Of a stretch of DNA of 64,000 nt, positions 21,285 to 30,880 are shown piece by piece. How positions within the stretch are numbered: position 1 is the first letter of the stretch; each line of letters starts with the position of its first letter. This stretch comes from Azospirillum brasilense. GTDB lineage: Bacteria > Pseudomonadota > Alphaproteobacteria > Azospirillales > Azospirillaceae. The DNA is taken from positions 434,001 to 498,000 of the forward strand of contig NZ_VITH01000001.1 of assembly GCF_007827815.1 (NCBI RefSeq). The letters run 5' to 3'. The position numbers and the translations under genes were made by a program. The notes beneath the pieces were generated by a model that had not been told where the DNA came from, ran no database searches, and saw nothing but the letters and a program-made list of their open reading frames with translations.

Positions 21285-24110
21285 TTGCCGGGCAGCAACG
21301 TCGTCATCGTCGAATCGCCGGCCAAGGCGAAAACGATCAACAAATACCTTGGCTCGGACTACACCGTGGTGGCCAGCTTCGGCCATGTGCGCGACCTTCC
21401 GGCGCGCGACGGATCGGTGCGTCCGGACGAGGACTTCGCCATGGACTGGGAGTTGGGCGACCGCTCCAAGCGCCACATCGACGAGATCGCCAAGGCGGTC
21501 AAGGGGGCCGAACGCGTCTATCTCGCAACCGACCCGGATCGCGAAGGGGAAGCCATCGCCTGGCATCTGTCGGAGCTGCTGCGCGAAAAGCGGCTGATCG
21601 ACGACTCCAAGGTCCAGCGCATCACCTTCAACGAAATCACGAAGACCGCCGTACAGGCCGCGCTGGAGGCCCCGCGCGACGTGTCGCGGGAGCTGGTGGA
21701 CGCCTATCTGGCCCGCCGCGCCCTCGATTATCTGGTGGGCTTCACCCTGTCGCCGGTGCTGTGGCGCAAGCTGCCGGGCTCCCGCTCGGCGGGCCGCGTG
21801 CAGTCGGTGGCGCTGCGCCTGATCTGCGAGCGCGAGTCGGAGATCGAGGTCTTCAAGCCGCAGGAATACTGGACCATCGAGGTGGGCTTCGCCACGCCGG
21901 GCGGCGCCTCCTTCACGGCCCAGCTCACCCAGCTCGACGGCAAGCGGCTCGACAAGTTCGCCCTGCCCGCCCGCGAGGCGGCCGAGGCCGCGGTGGCGCG
22001 CATCAGCCCGCAGGCCTTCTCGGTCGCGACGGTGGAGCGCAAGCAGAGCCGCCGCAACCCCTCCCCGCCCTTCACCACCTCGACCCTGCAGCAGGAGGCC
22101 TCGCGCAAGCTGGGCTTCGGCGCCACCCGCACCATGCGCACCGCGCAGCGGCTGTATGAGGGCGTGGACATCGGCGGTGAGACGGTCGGCCTGATCACCT
22201 ACATGCGAACCGACGGCGTCAGCCTGTCGCAGGAGGCCATCGAGGGCGCCCGCAACCTGATCGGCTCCCATTGGGGCGAGCGCTACGTTCCGGCGCAGCC
22301 GCGCGTCTACAAGACCGCCGCCAAGAACGCCCAGGAAGCGCACGAGGCCATCCGCCCGACCGATCTGTTCCGCCGCCCCGAGGAGGTTTCGACCTACTTG
22401 GAAGGCGACGAGCTGCGTCTGTACGAGCTGATCTGGAAGCGCACGCTGGCCAGCCAGATGGAAAGCGCGGTGCTGGATCAGGTGGCGGTGGACATCGCCT
22501 CGCCGTCCAAGGACGTCGTGCTGCGGGCCACCGGCTCGGTCGTCGTGTTCGACGGCTTCCTGAAGGTCTATCAGGAGGACCGCGACGACGGCGCCGCCGA
22601 CGACGACCAGGAGCGCCGCCTGCCCGCCATGGAGCAGGGCGACGCCCTCGCCCGCGGCGACATCAGCCCGGAACAGCATTTCACCCAGCCGCCGCCCCGC
22701 TACACCGAGGCGAGCCTGGTCAAGAAGCTGGAGGAGCTGGGCATCGGCCGCCCGTCCACCTACGCCTCGATCCTCCAGGTGCTCCAGGACCGCAACTACG
22801 TGCGGCTGGACAAGCGGCGCTTCATTCCGGAGGACCGCGGCCGTCTGGTCACCGCCTTCCTGAAGAACTTCTTCAACCGCTACGTCGAGTACAACTTCAC
22901 CGCCGACCTGGAGAACAAGCTCGACGAGATTTCCGACGGGCGGATCGACTGGAAGACCGTGCTGCGCGACTTCTGGCGCGCCTTCCACGTCGCGGTGGAC
23001 GGAACCAAGGACCTGACCATCACCCAGGTCCTCACCACGTTGGACGAGGAGCTGGGGCCGCACTTCTTCCCGACCAACGCCAACAGCGACTCGCCGGGCC
23101 ACGACCCGCGCGTCTGCCCGGTGTGCAGCCAGGGTCGGCTGGGGCTGAAGCTCGGCAAGATGGGCGCCTTCATCGGCTGCTCGCGCTACCCGGACTGCCG
23201 CTACACCCGCCCGCTCGCCGTCGCCAACGACGAGAACGGCGAGGCGCAGGAAGGCCCGCGCGAGCTGGGCAACGACCCCGAAACCAGCCTGCCGGTGACC
23301 GTGCGGCGCGGCCCCTACGGCGCCTACATCCAGCTCGGCCCGCCCCCGGTGGCCGCCGCCCCGGCCGAGGCCGTGGTGGAGGAAGCCCCCGCCGACGGCA
23401 AGAAGACCAAGGGCAAGAAGAAGGTCAAGGTCGAGGCGCCGAAGCCCAAGCGCGTCTCCCTGCCCAAAGGCATGGCCGCCGCCGACGTGGACCTCGACAC
23501 CGCGTTGAAGCTGCTCGCCCTGCCGCGCAGCATCGGCAACCACCCGGAAACGGGCGAGGACATCAGCGCCGGCATCGGCCGCTTCGGCCCCTACCTGAAG
23601 CACGGCAGCGTCTACAAGTCGCTGACGCCCGACGACGACGTGCTGACCATCGGCATCAACCGCGCGGTCGACCTGCTGGCCGGCGCCGCCAAGAAGGCGT
23701 CGGCGCCCGCCAAGACGCTGGGCGACCACCCGAAGACCGGCAAGCCGGTGACCACCGGCGCGGGCCGCTTCGGTCCCTACGTCAAGCACGGTTCCGTCTA
23801 CGCCTCCATCCCCAAGGGCACGGAGCCGGACAGCGTGACGCTGGAGCAGGCGCTGGAGCTTCTGGAGGCCAAGGCCGCCAAGGACGCCGCCAAGAAGGGC
23901 AAGGCCCCGAAGGACGCCGAACCGGCGGCCGACGGTGCCGAGGCGCCCGCCAAGGCCGAAAAGACGACCAAGGCCAAGGCGACCGCCGCCAAGAAGGACG
24001 CGGCGAAGAAGGCCGCTCCGAAGAAGGCGGCCGCCAAGAAGTCCGACAGCGCCGAAGCCGACAAGACCGACGCCGGCGAGGACAAGCCCGCCGCCCGCAA
24101 GCGGGCTTAA
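21285..24110 (+). CDS. topA: DNA topoisomerase I
   Basis: A protein of 941 aa starting at TTG (21285), with AGGGG nine bases upstream and the family N-terminus SNVVIVESPAKAKTINKYLG right after it. The TOPRIM domain has the glutamate in VVIVESPAK and the DPDREGEAIAWHL metal site. The catalytic tyrosine is about Tyr306 in GLITYMRTDG. Domain 1A-type central helices follow, then one zinc ribbon (CPVC about 611, GCSRYPDC about 632) and two or more topo_C repeat units (HPETGEDISAGIGRFGPYLKHG, split here as HPETGEDIS and GRFGPYLKHG). The last ~80 residues are a Lys/Ala-rich tail typical of high-GC bacteria. The enzyme relaxes negative supercoils in the cytosol. Confidence 0.98.
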   Translation: MPGSNVVIVESPAKAKTINKYLGSDYTVVASFGHVRDLPARDGSVRPDEDFAMDWELGDRSKRHIDEIAKAVKGAERVYLATDPDREGEAIAWHLSELLREKRLIDDSKVQRITFNEITKTAVQAALEAPRDVSRELVDAYLARRALDYLVGFTLSPVLWRKLPGSRSAGRVQSVALRLICERESEIEVFKPQEYWTIEVGFATPGGASFTAQLTQLDGKRLDKFALPAREAAEAAVARISPQAFSVATVERKQSRRNPSPPFTTSTLQQEASRKLGFGATRTMRTAQRLYEGVDIGGETVGLITYMRTDGVSLSQEAIEGARNLIGSHWGERYVPAQPRVYKTAAKNAQEAHEAIRPTDLFRRPEEVSTYLEGDELRLYELIWKRTLASQMESAVLDQVAVDIASPSKDVVLRATGSVVVFDGFLKVYQEDRDDGAADDDQERRLPAMEQGDALARGDISPEQHFTQPPPRYTEASLVKKLEELGIGRPSTYASILQVLQDRNYVRLDKRRFIPEDRGRLVTAFLKNFFNRYVEYNFTADLENKLDEISDGRIDWKTVLRDFWRAFHVAVDGTKDLTITQVLTTLDEELGPHFFPTNANSDSPGHDPRVCPVCSQGRLGLKLGKMGAFIGCSRYPDCRYTRPLAVANDENGEAQEGPRELGNDPETSLPVTVRRGPYGAYIQLGPPPVAAAPAEAVVEEAPADGKKTKGKKKVKVEAPKPKRVSLPKGMAAADVDLDTALKLLALPRSIGNHPETGEDISAGIGRFGPYLKHGSVYKSLTPDDDVLTIGINRAVDLLAGAAKKASAPAKTLGDHPKTGKPVTTGAGRFGPYVKHGSVYASIPKGTEPDSVTLEQALELLEAKAAKDAAKKGKAPKDAEPAADGAEAPAKAEKTTKAKATAAKKDAAKKAAPKKAAAKKSDSAEADKTDAGEDKPAARKRA

Positions 24111-24141
24111 TTTCTCCTTATTATCGGCAACGCTGTTTTAA

Positions 24142-24164
24142 CCCTCTCCCCTCCGGGGAGAGGG
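24142..24164. terminator. hairpin between convergent topA and DUF2459 gene
   Basis: Arms ccctctccc (24142-24150) and gggagaggg (24156-24164) pair perfectly around a 5-base loop, between two convergent genes. The same stem word recurs at 41595-41613, also between convergent genes, so it is probably a repeated bidirectional terminator or REP-like element of this genome. Confidence 0.65.
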
Positions 24165-24184
24165 GATAACTGCCGCCCCACCCC

Positions 24185-24856
24185 CTACCGCAGCCAGCGC
24201 ATGACGCCGCCCTCGAACGGGGTCCAGGCGCCTACGGTCACGCCGGCGGCGCGCAGGGCCTTGCCGGTCCATTCGTTGCAGGTCTCGACCGGGCTGTAAT
24301 GGCCGACCGCCTCGTAAAACAGGTCGGTCGTGCCATAGCCGCTGCCCGGCAGGGGCATCACCTTCCCCGCTCCGTCCCGGCGGAAGCTGCGGCGCACGAA
24401 GGCGGCCAGGGCACCGTACTGCCCCTCGTCCAGCACCAGCACCCCGCAATCCGGGCTCCCCGCCGGGCGATGCAGCGCGTAGACATGCATCACCGACGGC
24501 CCGCGGCCGAACAGGGCGGACAGCGCCGTGGCTGGCCGCAGATCCGACCATTGGCGGGTTTCCAGATAGAAGGCGCGGTCGCCCCAGCCGAACGAGCGAT
24601 GGCTCGCCTCGGGACCGGCACCGGGAAAATTGCCGCCCGGCAGGTCGATGGTCCAGTCCACGGCCTCCGTGACGGCGGGAAGCACCAGATCGGTGTGGAT
24701 TCCGTTGCTGCAGACGAAGACCTCCACGCCCTCCCGCGCCGCGGGCTGGTCGTTCACAGCAAGGCGGGACAGCACGGCAGCGGCCAGCAAATAGGCTCCG
24801 GCCGCAAGCGCCGGAACGGCCAAAACCAGCAGCACCCCGTTCCGCACGATCCTCAT
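24185..24856 (-). CDS. DUF2459/TIGR02117 family membrane-anchored protein
   Basis: A protein of 223 aa from the ATG at 24856, with a G-rich ribosome site; the longer frame upstream is not needed. An N-terminal membrane anchor or signal (GVLLVLAVPALAAGAYLLAAAVL, about 7-29) is followed by a periplasmic domain with the family motifs EVFVCSNGIHTDLVLP, SFGWGDRAFYLET, YGTTDLFYEAVGHYSPVETCNEW and a terminal PFEGGVMRW. The Cys/His residues in these motifs are well spaced for an enzyme active site, but no activity is established. The family name comes from proximity to urease genes in some genomes; no urease genes are seen here. Confidence 0.85.
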   Translation of the reverse strand: MRIVRNGVLLVLAVPALAAGAYLLAAAVLSRLAVNDQPAAREGVEVFVCSNGIHTDLVLPAVTEAVDWTIDLPGGNFPGAGPEASHRSFGWGDRAFYLETRQWSDLRPATALSALFGRGPSVMHVYALHRPAGSPDCGVLVLDEGQYGALAAFVRRSFRRDGAGKVMPLPGSGYGTTDLFYEAVGHYSPVETCNEWTGKALRAAGVTVGAWTPFEGGVMRWLR

Positions 24857-24981
24857 GGATGCGCCCCCGCCACGCCCGGCACGGTTCTGGCGCGTCTTTG
24901 TGGCGGAGCCATGGCGCGGCGGTTGGATTCGCCGCGCCCAGGGCTTACTTAAGCGGTCCACTCTCCACGGCACGGATTCCC

Positions 24982-27267
24982 TTGACCGACACCTCCCGCC
25001 GCTCCGGCAGCTTTCCCGATAAGGACACGGTCCTCTCCTTCATCCGCAACAGCGCGACTCCGGTCGGCAAGCGCGAGATCGCACGCGCCTTCAAGCTGTC
25101 GGGCAGCGACGACCGCGAGAGGCTGAAGGACCTTTTGAAGGAGTTGGAGGCCGACGGCGCCGTCGAGCGCGGGCGCAACAAGCGCGTCGCCCCGCCGCAG
25201 TCGCTGCCGGAGGTCGCCGTGCTGGAGGTGACCGGCGTCGATGCGGACGGCGAGGTCACCGCCCGCCCGGTCACCTGGACCGACGAGGGCAACCCGCCGC
25301 GCATCTTCCTGATGCCGGAGAGGAAGGGCCACCCCACGCTGGGAACCGGCGACCGCGTGCTGGCGAAGCTCAGCCGCGTCAACGACCGGCTCTATGAGGC
25401 CCGCACCATCCGCCGGCTGGACGGGACGGTGGGGCGCGTTCTCGGCGTCTATTACCCCGCGGCGGACGGTGGGCGCATCGTCCCCACCGACAAGCGCAAC
25501 AAGACCGAACTGCTGGTCCTGCCGGCCAACCGCAACAACGCCGAGCCGGGCGAGCTGGTGCTGGCCGACTTGCTGCCGGCCTCCCGGATGGGCCTGCCGC
25601 AGGCCCGCGTCGCCGAGCGGCTGGGCCACAGGGCGGAACCGCGCGCCGTCAGCCTGATCGCCATCCACAGTCACGGGCTGCCCACCGACTTCCCGCCCGC
25701 CGCCATTCGCGAGGCGACGCACGCCGCCGTGCCCTCCCTGACCGGACGGACCGACCTGCGCGATCTGCCGCTGGTGACCATCGACGGCGCCGACGCCCGC
25801 GACTTCGACGACGCGGTGTGGGCGGAGCCGGACTCCGACCCGGCGAACGAAGGCGGCTGGCACCTGCTGGTCGCCATCGCCGACGTGGCCTTCTACGTCC
25901 GCCCCAATTCGGCGCTGGACCGCGCCGCCTACGAGCGCGGCAACTCCGTCTATTTCCCCAACCGCGTCGTGCCGATGCTACCGGAGGCGCTGTCCAACGA
26001 CCTCTGCTCGCTCCGCCCCCACGAGGACCGCGCCTGCGTCGCAGCGCATCTGTGGATCGACCGCAACGGCGCGCTGCTGCGGCACCGCTTCGTGCGCGGC
26101 CTGATGCGCTCCGCCGCGCGGTTGACCTACGAGCAGGTGCAGGCGGCCCGCGACGGCGCCCCGGACGAGGCGACGGCGCCGCTGCTGGAGACGGTCATCG
26201 CTCCGCTCTACGGCGCCTACGCCCGCCTGTGGGCGGCCCGGCAGCGCCGCGGCACGCTGGAACTGGACCTGCCGGAACGGCGCGTCCGGCTGGACGAGCG
26301 CGGGCGGGTGGCGGAGATCGCGCCGCGCGAGCGCCTCGACAGCCACCGGCTGATCGAGGAGTTCATGATCTGCGCCAACGTCGCCGCGGCCGACAGCCTG
26401 GAGCGGGCGGGCATGCCCGGCCTGTTCCGCGTGCACGACCAGCCGTCGCTCGACAAGCAGGAGACGCTGCGCGAGTTCCTGACCGGCATCGGCTACACGC
26501 TGCCGCGGGTGCCCCGGCTGACCCCGGCCCATTTCACCGCGATCCTCGACCGCGCTGCCGGCACCACGGAATCGCAACTGGTCAGCGAGGTGATCCTGCG
26601 CAGCCAGTCGCAGGCCGAATACAGCCCGGAGAACATCGGCCATTTCGGCCTGTCGCTCGACCGCTACGCCCACTTCACCTCGCCGATCCGCCGCTACGCC
26701 GACCTGATCGTCCACCGGGCGCTGATCCGCGCGCACGGGCTGGGGCCGGGCGGGCTGGACGACGCGGCCATGGCCGGGCTGGCCGACATCGGCGAGCACA
26801 TCTCGATGACCGAACGCCGCGCCGCCACCGCCGAGCGCGACGCCATCGACCGCTTCACCACCGCCTTCCTGGCCGACCGCGTCGGCGCCCTGTTCACCGG
26901 GCGGATTTCCGGGGTCACCCGCTTCGGCCTGTTCATCCGGCTGGACGAGAACGGGGCCGACGGGCTGATCCCCGCCAGCACCCTGCCCGACGACCAGTAC
27001 GAGCATGACGAGCGCGCCCACGCCCTGGTCGGCCAGCGCACCGGCCGCAGCTACCGGCTGGGCGCCGCGGTCAGGGTGGTGCTGATCGAGGCCGATCCGC
27101 TGACCGGAAGCACCCTGTTCGCCCTGCCCCGCGCCGACGGCGATGCTGGCGGGGATTCCGTTGGGCATACCGATCATCCGTTGCAATCCGGCCACCCTGG
27201 TCACCCCCCGCGGAGCGCCCGTTTCGCGGGCCGCGCAACCCAGAAGCAACGGAAACGTGGCCGCTGA
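24982..27267 (+). CDS. rnr: ribonuclease R
   Basis: A protein of 761 aa from the TTG at 24982, with CGGA seven bases upstream. The much longer open frame from 24859 overlaps the divergent gene and is not supported. An N-terminal winged helix (FIRNSATPVGKREIARAF) and cold-shock/OB domains precede the RNB catalytic domain, with VTIDGADARDFDDAV carrying the metal-binding aspartates and FAHFTSPIRRYADLIVHR-type sequence (here YAHFTSPIRRYADL). A C-terminal S1 domain (GALFTGRISGVTRFGLFIRL) follows. The enzyme degrades structured RNA 3' to 5' in the cytosol. It is divergent from the DUF2459 gene, and the S41 protease gene follows by 152 bases. Confidence 0.96.
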   Translation: MTDTSRRSGSFPDKDTVLSFIRNSATPVGKREIARAFKLSGSDDRERLKDLLKELEADGAVERGRNKRVAPPQSLPEVAVLEVTGVDADGEVTARPVTWTDEGNPPRIFLMPERKGHPTLGTGDRVLAKLSRVNDRLYEARTIRRLDGTVGRVLGVYYPAADGGRIVPTDKRNKTELLVLPANRNNAEPGELVLADLLPASRMGLPQARVAERLGHRAEPRAVSLIAIHSHGLPTDFPPAAIREATHAAVPSLTGRTDLRDLPLVTIDGADARDFDDAVWAEPDSDPANEGGWHLLVAIADVAFYVRPNSALDRAAYERGNSVYFPNRVVPMLPEALSNDLCSLRPHEDRACVAAHLWIDRNGALLRHRFVRGLMRSAARLTYEQVQAARDGAPDEATAPLLETVIAPLYGAYARLWAARQRRGTLELDLPERRVRLDERGRVAEIAPRERLDSHRLIEEFMICANVAAADSLERAGMPGLFRVHDQPSLDKQETLREFLTGIGYTLPRVPRLTPAHFTAILDRAAGTTESQLVSEVILRSQSQAEYSPENIGHFGLSLDRYAHFTSPIRRYADLIVHRALIRAHGLGPGGLDDAAMAGLADIGEHISMTERRAATAERDAIDRFTTAFLADRVGALFTGRISGVTRFGLFIRLDENGADGLIPASTLPDDQYEHDERAHALVGQRTGRSYRLGAAVRVVLIEADPLTGSTLFALPRADGDAGGDSVGHTDHPLQSGHPGHPPRSARFAGRATQKQRKRGR

Positions 27268-27419
27268 GTCACAGTGGTGGACATTCCACGACAAAGAGTC
27301 CGGCCCCCGTCTTTTGTCCCGCCAGCCCTCATTTCTGAAGTGCTATTCCTTATCCGTTCGAATCCGGTGGGCAACCATCCGGGTCCGCCTGTGGGAAAGG
27401 AGGCCGCGTACGGCGCGCC

Positions 27420-29006
27420 ATGGGCATACGGAAACGAGGATTTTCGCCGCGCGGGCGTCTGTCGGTCCCGCTCGCGGCCGCCATGTTCGCGGTTGGCCTC
27501 GGAAGCCTCGGCGGGACGCTGCCCCGTCCGGCCGCTGCCGCGACCGAAGCCGCCTTCATCAGCGAGCAGGTCTTCGCCGTCGCGTACGGCAAGATCGCCG
27601 AAGTGTATCTCCAACAGGTTGATTTCGGCCGCCTCGGGCTGGACGGTCTGAAGGGTCTTGCGACCATCGACCCGACCGCCCGCGCCGAACGCCAGGGCAA
27701 CACCGTACGCCTGTACGTCTCCGGAAGCGTGATCGGGGAGTACGCCGCCCCGTCCCTGTCCGACGCCGCCGGCTGGGCCGCCTTGACCACCAAGGCGGTG
27801 GAGCGGGCCCGCCTCTACTCCCCCACCCTCTACCAGGCGGTGCCCGAGCGGGTCTATCAGGTCGTCCTCGACTCCGTGATGTCGGACTTGGACGGCTACT
27901 CCCGCTACACCGGCACCCAGCGCGCCACCAGCGAGCGCGCCCAGCGCGAGGGCTATGGCGGGATCGGCCTGTCGCTGGAGACGGCGAACGGCCGCACCCT
28001 GATCCGCAACGTGCTGCCGCGCAGCCCGGCCGACCGCGCCGGCATCCGCGGCGGCGACCAGCTTCTCGCCATCGACGGCGACCTGACCGCCCGCCTCAGC
28101 GAGTCGGACATGCGCGACCGTCTGCGCGGCCCGACCGGGACCATGGTCCTGCTGACCGTGGCGCGCGACAACAACCCGCCGCGCCGCGCGCCCCTCCGGC
28201 GCGAGCGCGTGGTTCCCAACACCGTGAACTCCAGCGTGTCCGAGCAGGTCGGCGTGCTGAAGGTGGACCGTTTCAACGCCGCCACCGCCTCCAACCTGCG
28301 CGACGCCGTGCTGTCCACGCGGCAGAGCGTGGGCAAGGGCCTGCGCGGTTTCGTGCTCGACCTGCGCGGCAACCCTGGCGGCCTGCTCGATCAGGCGGTC
28401 GCGGTGGCTGACCTGTTCATCGCCCAGGGCAAGATCATCACGACCGAGGGGCGTCACCCCGACAGCCGCCAGCGCTTCGAGGCCGGCCCCGACGACATCG
28501 CCGAGGGCTTGCCGCTGGTTGTCCTGGTCGACGGACGGTCCGCTTCCTCCGCCGAGGTGGTGGCGGCCGCCCTCCAGGACTCGGGCCGCGCGGTGGTGGT
28601 CGGCGCGTCCTCCTACGGCAAGGGCAGCGTCCAGACGGTGACCCGCCTGCCCAACGACGGCGAGCTGTTCCTGACCTGGAGCCGCATCTACACACCGGCC
28701 GGCTACACCCTGCACCGCCAGGGCGTGCAGCCCACGGTCTGCACCAGCCGCACCGGCCAGGACGACCCCGTCGCCCTGCTGTCCGACCTGCGCGACGGCC
28801 GGGCGCGCCCGATGACCCAGTTCGCCGGCTGGCGCGCCCGCGCCGCCGACGACGAGGAGGCGCTGGCCCGCCTGCGCGAGGCCTGCCCCTGGAAGGAGCA
28901 TGAGCCTGAGTTGGACGTGAAGGTGGCGCTGCGCCTCCTCGCCGATCCCGCGCTGTACCAGCGCGCGGTCGCCCTGTCCTCCACCAACACCGTGGCCGAG
29001 CGCTGA
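27420..29006 (+). CDS. S41 family carboxy-terminal processing protease
   Basis: A protein of 528 aa with an N-terminal Arg-rich segment and signal peptide (about 14-40). A PDZ domain lies at about 175-265 (GGIGLSLETANGRTLI, PADRAGIRGGDQLLAIDG). The S41 catalytic domain follows with GFVLDLRGNPGGLLDQAV. The catalytic dyad is Ser376 in DGRSASSAE and Lys401 in SSYGKGSVQ, 25 residues apart as in CtpB. It should trim or degrade periplasmic proteins from their C-terminus. The region before the PDZ (about 45-170) is longer than in small CtpA proteins. AAGGAGG lies 16 bases before the ATG, unusually far, so the start is slightly uncertain. A hairpin follows the stop. Confidence 0.93.
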   Translation: MGIRKRGFSPRGRLSVPLAAAMFAVGLGSLGGTLPRPAAAATEAAFISEQVFAVAYGKIAEVYLQQVDFGRLGLDGLKGLATIDPTARAERQGNTVRLYVSGSVIGEYAAPSLSDAAGWAALTTKAVERARLYSPTLYQAVPERVYQVVLDSVMSDLDGYSRYTGTQRATSERAQREGYGGIGLSLETANGRTLIRNVLPRSPADRAGIRGGDQLLAIDGDLTARLSESDMRDRLRGPTGTMVLLTVARDNNPPRRAPLRRERVVPNTVNSSVSEQVGVLKVDRFNAATASNLRDAVLSTRQSVGKGLRGFVLDLRGNPGGLLDQAVAVADLFIAQGKIITTEGRHPDSRQRFEAGPDDIAEGLPLVVLVDGRSASSAEVVAAALQDSGRAVVVGASSYGKGSVQTVTRLPNDGELFLTWSRIYTPAGYTLHRQGVQPTVCTSRTGQDDPVALLSDLRDGRARPMTQFAGWRARAADDEEALARLREACPWKEHEPELDVKVALRLLADPALYQRAVALSSTNTVAER

Positions 29007-29010
29007 GTCG

Positions 29011-29038
29011 TTTTCCGCCCGGAATTGCGGGCGGAAAA
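29011..29038 (+). terminator. hairpin after the S41 protease gene
   Basis: Arms ttttccgccc (29011-29020) and gggcggaaaa (29029-29038) are perfect, with an 8-base loop, four bases past the stop codon. It is likely a terminator separating the protease gene from rpmG, although no T-run follows on the plus strand beyond the stem. Confidence 0.7.
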
Positions 29039-29076
29039 AGGACTCGGATCGGCCCTTCTTGGCACTTTACAAAGGC

Positions 29077-29104
29077 TTGACATCGCGGCTGTAGCGGGTA
29101 TCTT
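29077..29104 (+). promoter_or_regulatory. promoter of rpmG
   Basis: A consensus -35, TTGACA (29077-29082), and TATCTT (29099-29104) are 16 bases apart. This is the best sigma70-like -35 seen in the window, fitting a highly expressed ribosomal protein gene. It gives a leader of about 55 bases. Confidence 0.7.
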
Positions 29105-29167
29105 CCCCCGCTACGACGCCGCCCCGCCGGGCTGGCGGGTCACGGATTTTTAGTCGGGATTGAGATC

Positions 29168-29335
29168 ATGGCGAAGCAGAACACCGTCCTCATCAAGCTG
29201 GTGAGCACGGCCGACACCGGCTTCTTCTACGTGAAGAAGAAGAACCCGAAGAAGACCACCGAGAAGCTGTCGTTCCGCAAGTACGACCCGGTGGCTCGCA
29301 AGCACGTCGAGTTCAAGGAAGCCAAGATCAAGTAA
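29168..29335 (+). CDS. rpmG: 50S ribosomal protein L33
   Basis: A protein of 55 aa with the L33 sequence pattern: [20 protein letters not shown], then [20 protein letters not shown] and a basic C-terminus. The zinc-binding cysteines of C+ type L33 are absent (C- type), as in most proteobacteria. It is a component of the large ribosomal subunit near the E site. The gene stands alone, with its own promoter upstream and a strong intrinsic terminator downstream, which is common for rpmG in alphaproteobacteria. Confidence 0.97.
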   Translation: MAKQNTVLIKLVSTADTGFFYVKKKNPKKTTEKLSFRKYDPVARKHVEFKEAKIK

Positions 29336-29360
29336 GGTTTCCCCGGGACCACCGGAATCG

Positions 29361-29386
29361 AAAAGGCCGCCTTCCGGCGGCCTTTT
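29361..29386 (+). terminator. intrinsic terminator of rpmG
   Basis: Arms aaaaggccgcc (29361-29371) and ggcggcctttt (29376-29386) around ttcc, ending in a T-run (ttttgctt). This is a classic Rho-independent terminator 25 bases past the stop. Confidence 0.9.
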
Positions 29387-29455
29387 GCTTGTGCGGAGAG
29401 CCCCCGGAGACACCGGCGGGGATCGGCCCAGAGCCGTTCAGGGCGCCAGAGCCGT

Positions 29456-30853
29456 TCAGGGCGTATGCAGGGCGCGGGCGCGCGGGTCGACGATGCTGCG
29501 GTTGCGCCCGGCCCGCTTGGCCTCGTAGAGCGCATCGTCGGCCCGGCGGATCAGCCCTTCGGCGGTGTCACCGAGACGGCCGCCGACCGCGACGCCGATG
29601 GACACGGTGACCGGAATCTCGCCGGCATCGGCGCTCACCTTGAACAGCGTGTCGGCGATGCGCGTGCGCAGCCGCTCCGCCACCGTCAGCGCCGCCTCGG
29701 CGTCGGTGTCCGGCAGGATCACCACGAACTCCTCGCCGCCGAGCCGCGCCACCAGATCGAAGGTGCGCAGATTGCGGCTGGCGCGGCTGGACACCTCCTT
29801 CAGCACCTCGTCGCCCGCGGTGTGGCCGTAGCTGTCGTTGACGACCTTGAAATGGTCGATGTCGAACAGCAGGACCGCCACCGGCTTGTGGTTGTCGATC
29901 GCCCGCTCCAACAGCCGCGGCAGGTGGGCGTTGATGTAGCGGCGGTTGAAGACGCCCGTCAGGCTGTCGGTCAGGGCCATGGACAGGCTCTGCTCGTAGT
30001 TCGCGCGCAGCCGCTCCTGATAGCGCTTGCGGCGGATCTGGGTGCGGGCCCGGGCCAGCAGCTCGTTCCGGTCGATCGGCTTGATGACGTAGTCGTTGGC
30101 GCCCAGTTCCAGGCCCTTGGCGACGCGGTTCAGGTCGCCCTCGTCCACCACCAGCAGGATCGGCACCTGCCGTGTGCGCTCGTGCGAGCGCAACTGGGAA
30201 CACAGGCGCAGGCCGTCCTCATTCATCAGCGTCAGGCTGATCACCACGAGGTCCAGGTCGTCGCCCAGCGCCCGCTCCAGCGCCGCGGCGCAGGTCTCGG
30301 CGGACATGACGTGACCATGGTCGCGCTGCAGCGTCTCGGCGATCTTGGCCAGATCGAGCCGCGAATCCTCCAGCACCAGGATGCGGGCGCCCTCGAAGGA
30401 CTCGCTGCGCAGAGTGCCGGTGGGCTCCAACACCCCGAACTGGCCGGAGGTGGTCTCGCGCAGCCGCCACTCGTCCATCATCATCTTCAGGCGGACGAGC
30501 GAACGCACCCGCGCGAACAGGGCCACGTCGTTGACCGGCTTGGTCAGGAAATCATCGGCCCCGGCCTCCAGCCCGCGCACACGGTCGGCGCCGTCGGACA
30601 GGGCGGTGACCATCACCACCGGGATGTGCATGGTCGCGGGGTCGGAGCGGATCTTTTCGCAGACCTCGAACCCGTCCATGCCCGGCATCATGACGTCGAG
30701 CAGAACGATGTCCGGCGACTCGCGGCGGACCACCTCCAGCGCCTCGGGACCATTGCTGGCGGTGATGACGTTGAAATACTCGCGCGTCAGCTTCGCCGCG
30801 AGCAGCTTCACGTTCGGAAGGACATCGTCGACGACGAGGACGCGAGCGGACAT
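29456..30853 (-). CDS. pleD: PleD-type diguanylate cyclase response regulator (REC-REC-GGDEF)
   Basis: A protein of 465 aa. The first receiver (1-120) has the acidic pair VVDDV, phosphoacceptor Asp53 in IVLLDVMMPGMDG and Lys in FLTKPVN. The second receiver (about 155-275) has serine at the phosphoacceptor position (VVISLTLMNEDG), so it is an adaptor domain as in Caulobacter PleD. The GGDEF domain (about 295-455) has DIDHFKVVNDSYGH, the catalytic LGGEEF and the inhibitory I-site RTFD five residues upstream. It makes c-di-GMP when phosphorylated and is feedback-inhibited. The divK gene is immediately upstream (27-base gap), the conserved divK-pleD operon of alphaproteobacteria, which ties it to cell-cycle and polarity control. 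Confidence 0.96.
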   Translation of the reverse strand: MSARVLVVDDVLPNVKLLAAKLTREYFNVITASNGPEALEVVRRESPDIVLLDVMMPGMDGFEVCEKIRSDPATMHIPVVMVTALSDGADRVRGLEAGADDFLTKPVNDVALFARVRSLVRLKMMMDEWRLRETTSGQFGVLEPTGTLRSESFEGARILVLEDSRLDLAKIAETLQRDHGHVMSAETCAAALERALGDDLDLVVISLTLMNEDGLRLCSQLRSHERTRQVPILLVVDEGDLNRVAKGLELGANDYVIKPIDRNELLARARTQIRRKRYQERLRANYEQSLSMALTDSLTGVFNRRYINAHLPRLLERAIDNHKPVAVLLFDIDHFKVVNDSYGHTAGDEVLKEVSSRASRNLRTFDLVARLGGEEFVVILPDTDAEAALTVAERLRTRIADTLFKVSADAGEIPVTVSIGVAVGGRLGDTAEGLIRRADDALYEAKRAGRNRSIVDPRARALHTP

Positions 30854-30880
30854 GGAACGTGCGACCGATCCCGTAAAAGG

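Noticed and set aside
20925..23789. 954-codon open frame antisense to topA
   Set aside because: topA is unambiguous on the other strand, and the antisense product is Gly/Arg/His-rich without any motif.
23900..24110. Lys/Ala repeats at the topA 3' end as a possible frameshift or repeat insertion
   Set aside because: Basic Lys/Ala tails on TopA are common in high-GC bacteria, and the frame is continuous to its stop.
29456..30853. Missing phosphoacceptor Asp in the second PleD receiver
   Set aside because: The second receiver of Caulobacter PleD is also an unphosphorylated adaptor, so this is the expected state and not a novelty.
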